From Scortum barcoo (Eukaryota > Chordata > Actinopteri > Centrarchiformes > Terapontidae), in contig CM041547.1 in NCBI GenBank assembly GCA_023238725.1, positions 25,642,928 through 25,706,927 of the forward strand: a DNA stretch of 64,000 nt, read 5' to 3'. This document shows, piece after piece, positions 62,420 through 64,000 of the stretch (position 1 is the stretch's first letter; every line of letters begins with the position of its first letter). The notes under the pieces were generated by a model. The model searched no databases and was not told the origin of the DNA. It worked only from the letters and a program-made list of their open reading frames with translations. The position numbers and the translations under genes were made by a program.

Positions 62420-64000
62420 ACTATTGCTTATGCCTGTGTTTAAATATGATCTCAAGGAGAAACCTATCAGGTCGTTGTTACTTGAGGAAAGATTTTGAAT
62501 TAATTTGGTCCTATAAGCAACAATGTACACCAAGCAGCAACCAAAATATGTACAGCATGTAAGCAAATAAATACACCCCTCTTCAATAACGTCCAGTATA
62601 GAAATGTGAACCTGCTGCTTTGCCAAGTGCTATATTAATTTTGACTGTATGTGTTTCTAAAAATACCTTTAAGAATCAAGCCATCCCTCATGGTGTGGAT
62701 GTTGAATGTAGGGAATAATAACCAACTCATTAGACTGAAGGTTTTTTGAGGACATGATGTAGAATACATTCACCCTGCTGTTTAATTTGCTAGCCTCCTT
62801 TTCCATTTAAATCTCCATTTAGATGGATGAAATTGAAAATGTTGTTTGTGTTAAATGCTTTTGGCACACAATGTTTAGGTTATCTTTCAAAAGCTTGCAG
62901 ACTATATTTAAGTGCCAAAACAACAGAATAATGCTTTGTTAATAATGCATTGTTTGAAGAGTAATTTCATCCTAAAAGTATTTTACTTCTATTTAACACT
63001 TTACACAGGTACAATACAACTAGTCATCTTGTCATAAGTTGAGCACATAAGGGCTAGTGGACGTATTTACCTCAAAAGCTTGCTCAGTACTCCACCCAGT
63101 GGGTAAAATGAGCAAAAGGCCATAATTTTGAGATGCTTGTTTAAACAAAAAACTACTAGATTAAGTCACTGGTAACACAAGTTCATGTTCATGCTCAGTA
63201 TAGGTGCATATTGTTGAAGGTGTGGTCACTGACTTGAGCCAGATCAGGTTTAGAATAAAATGGATGATGTGTGAAGTATAACCTACAGCTTAGTGGTGTT
63301 TTACATTCCTTACTTTTCAGTTTTTAGTTGCTTTTGTTGTGTTACCATCTTAGAACTGTAGCCACAGGAAACTCTTTTTTCATTGCATAACTCATTAAAA
63401 ACAATGGTAATTAGTAGAAATATTGTCAATATGTCCATTTAATTTCAACAATATTGTTAGATAGAATTCAGAATTATTTTTTTCATTTAAATGTTGTGAG
63501 AGGCTGCTGAACTTGCATTGCTTTAGTTAAAGCAGTTTATATATGCTATGCTTTAATAAGCCAATAAATCCACAGTATTACAATTAAGTCTACACTTCTA
63601 CACAGTTCAATATTTCTGCAAAAGAAATAATGCCCTTGCAACATAGTAAATCACATGACAACACCATGTGAGATATTGGCAGTATAAATACGGCATAGTG
63701 AAGAAGAAATCGAGAATCGAGAACTATAGTGACATCACAGTCGTCACTCAAGAAAACACTGACGTTTTTGATGTTTGATGGTTGAAACCTGGATTTTTGG
63801 TTGAAACCTGGATTTAATATCTATTTTGTTTAGGCTGTCTGAATCATGTCCAAACTTTCCTGCAACAACAGTTCTCTGGGCATATAAACAAATTACTGAA
63901 TAGTCTACATAACATATAATAGGAAAGCACCAGAAAAGCTTACATAACTCAAAACAAAGGATATGGTTGGGTGGGTGGGTGATGGCCATGGGAGTGGGGT
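62420..64000 (+). other. Downstream sequence, nothing recognised
   Basis: AT-rich. GGTTGAAACCTGGATTT is tandemly repeated at 63780-63814. No further gene was identified. Confidence 0.5.

Overview
This window is vertebrate nuclear DNA, almost certainly from a teleost fish. It is AT-rich and intron-dominated, with canonical GT/AG splice sites. Its mobile elements are the usual teleost mix: several Tc1-like families, L2/CR1-type and L1-type LINEs, a hAT remnant, tRNA-like SINE sequence and short inverted-repeat elements. There are no bacterial-style operons. Identifications rest on motif recognition by eye; no database search was run.

One host gene spans nearly the whole window on the plus strand: a septin GTPase of the SEPT3/9/12 group, best matched to septin 12. 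Ten exons can be placed, all with compatible splice phases: 3205-4771, 40987-41328, 44314-44442, 48796-48890, 55466-55603, 58136-58253, 58476-58571, 59271-59367, 60703-60754 and 61686-61851 (stop). The first is a 1.6-kb exon encoding a Ser/Pro-rich N-terminal extension that opens with a SEPT9-like ALKRSF motif; its upstream exon(s) lie outside the window. A 36-kb intron follows. At 36921-36930 it carries a candidate alternative first exon (MKE plus a phase-1 donor) downstream of an octamer and pyrimidine-rich promoter-like stretch. That exon would give a septin of about 409 residues, close to the usual family size. The remaining exons encode the GTPase core (P-loop GQSGLGKST, DTPGFG, AKAD, septin unique element) and a short tail without a coiled coil.

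The gene is damaged in two places. A one-base frame change lies near 3862-3880 in the long exon. A 13-bp perfect tandem duplication at 48848-48873 shifts the frame just after DTPGFG and brings in a TGA at 48882. All other exons look intact and constrained, so these are either assembly errors or a recent loss of function.

The introns hold the rest. From left to right: Tc1-like and hAT remnants (34-1530); a 631-bp inverted-repeat element (6070-6700); an L2/CR1 LINE (7100-9750); a minus-strand Tc1-like copy (11598-12298); a LINE with a 5' inversion (14472-15600); a 6.6-kb nest of inverted copies of a teleost repeat invaded by a TTAA-flanked element (19005-25635); a minus-strand L1 (26025-29392); a 1.24-kb duplication present at 30212-31450 and 49438-50681; more LINE pieces (32360-33240, 39650-40150); Tc1 relatives (42228-43911); and a nested stack at 50702-54640, where a Tc1-like element carrying a piece of L2-type LINE sits inside an L1 reverse-transcriptase region. 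A short inverted-repeat element lies downstream of the gene at 62207-62419.
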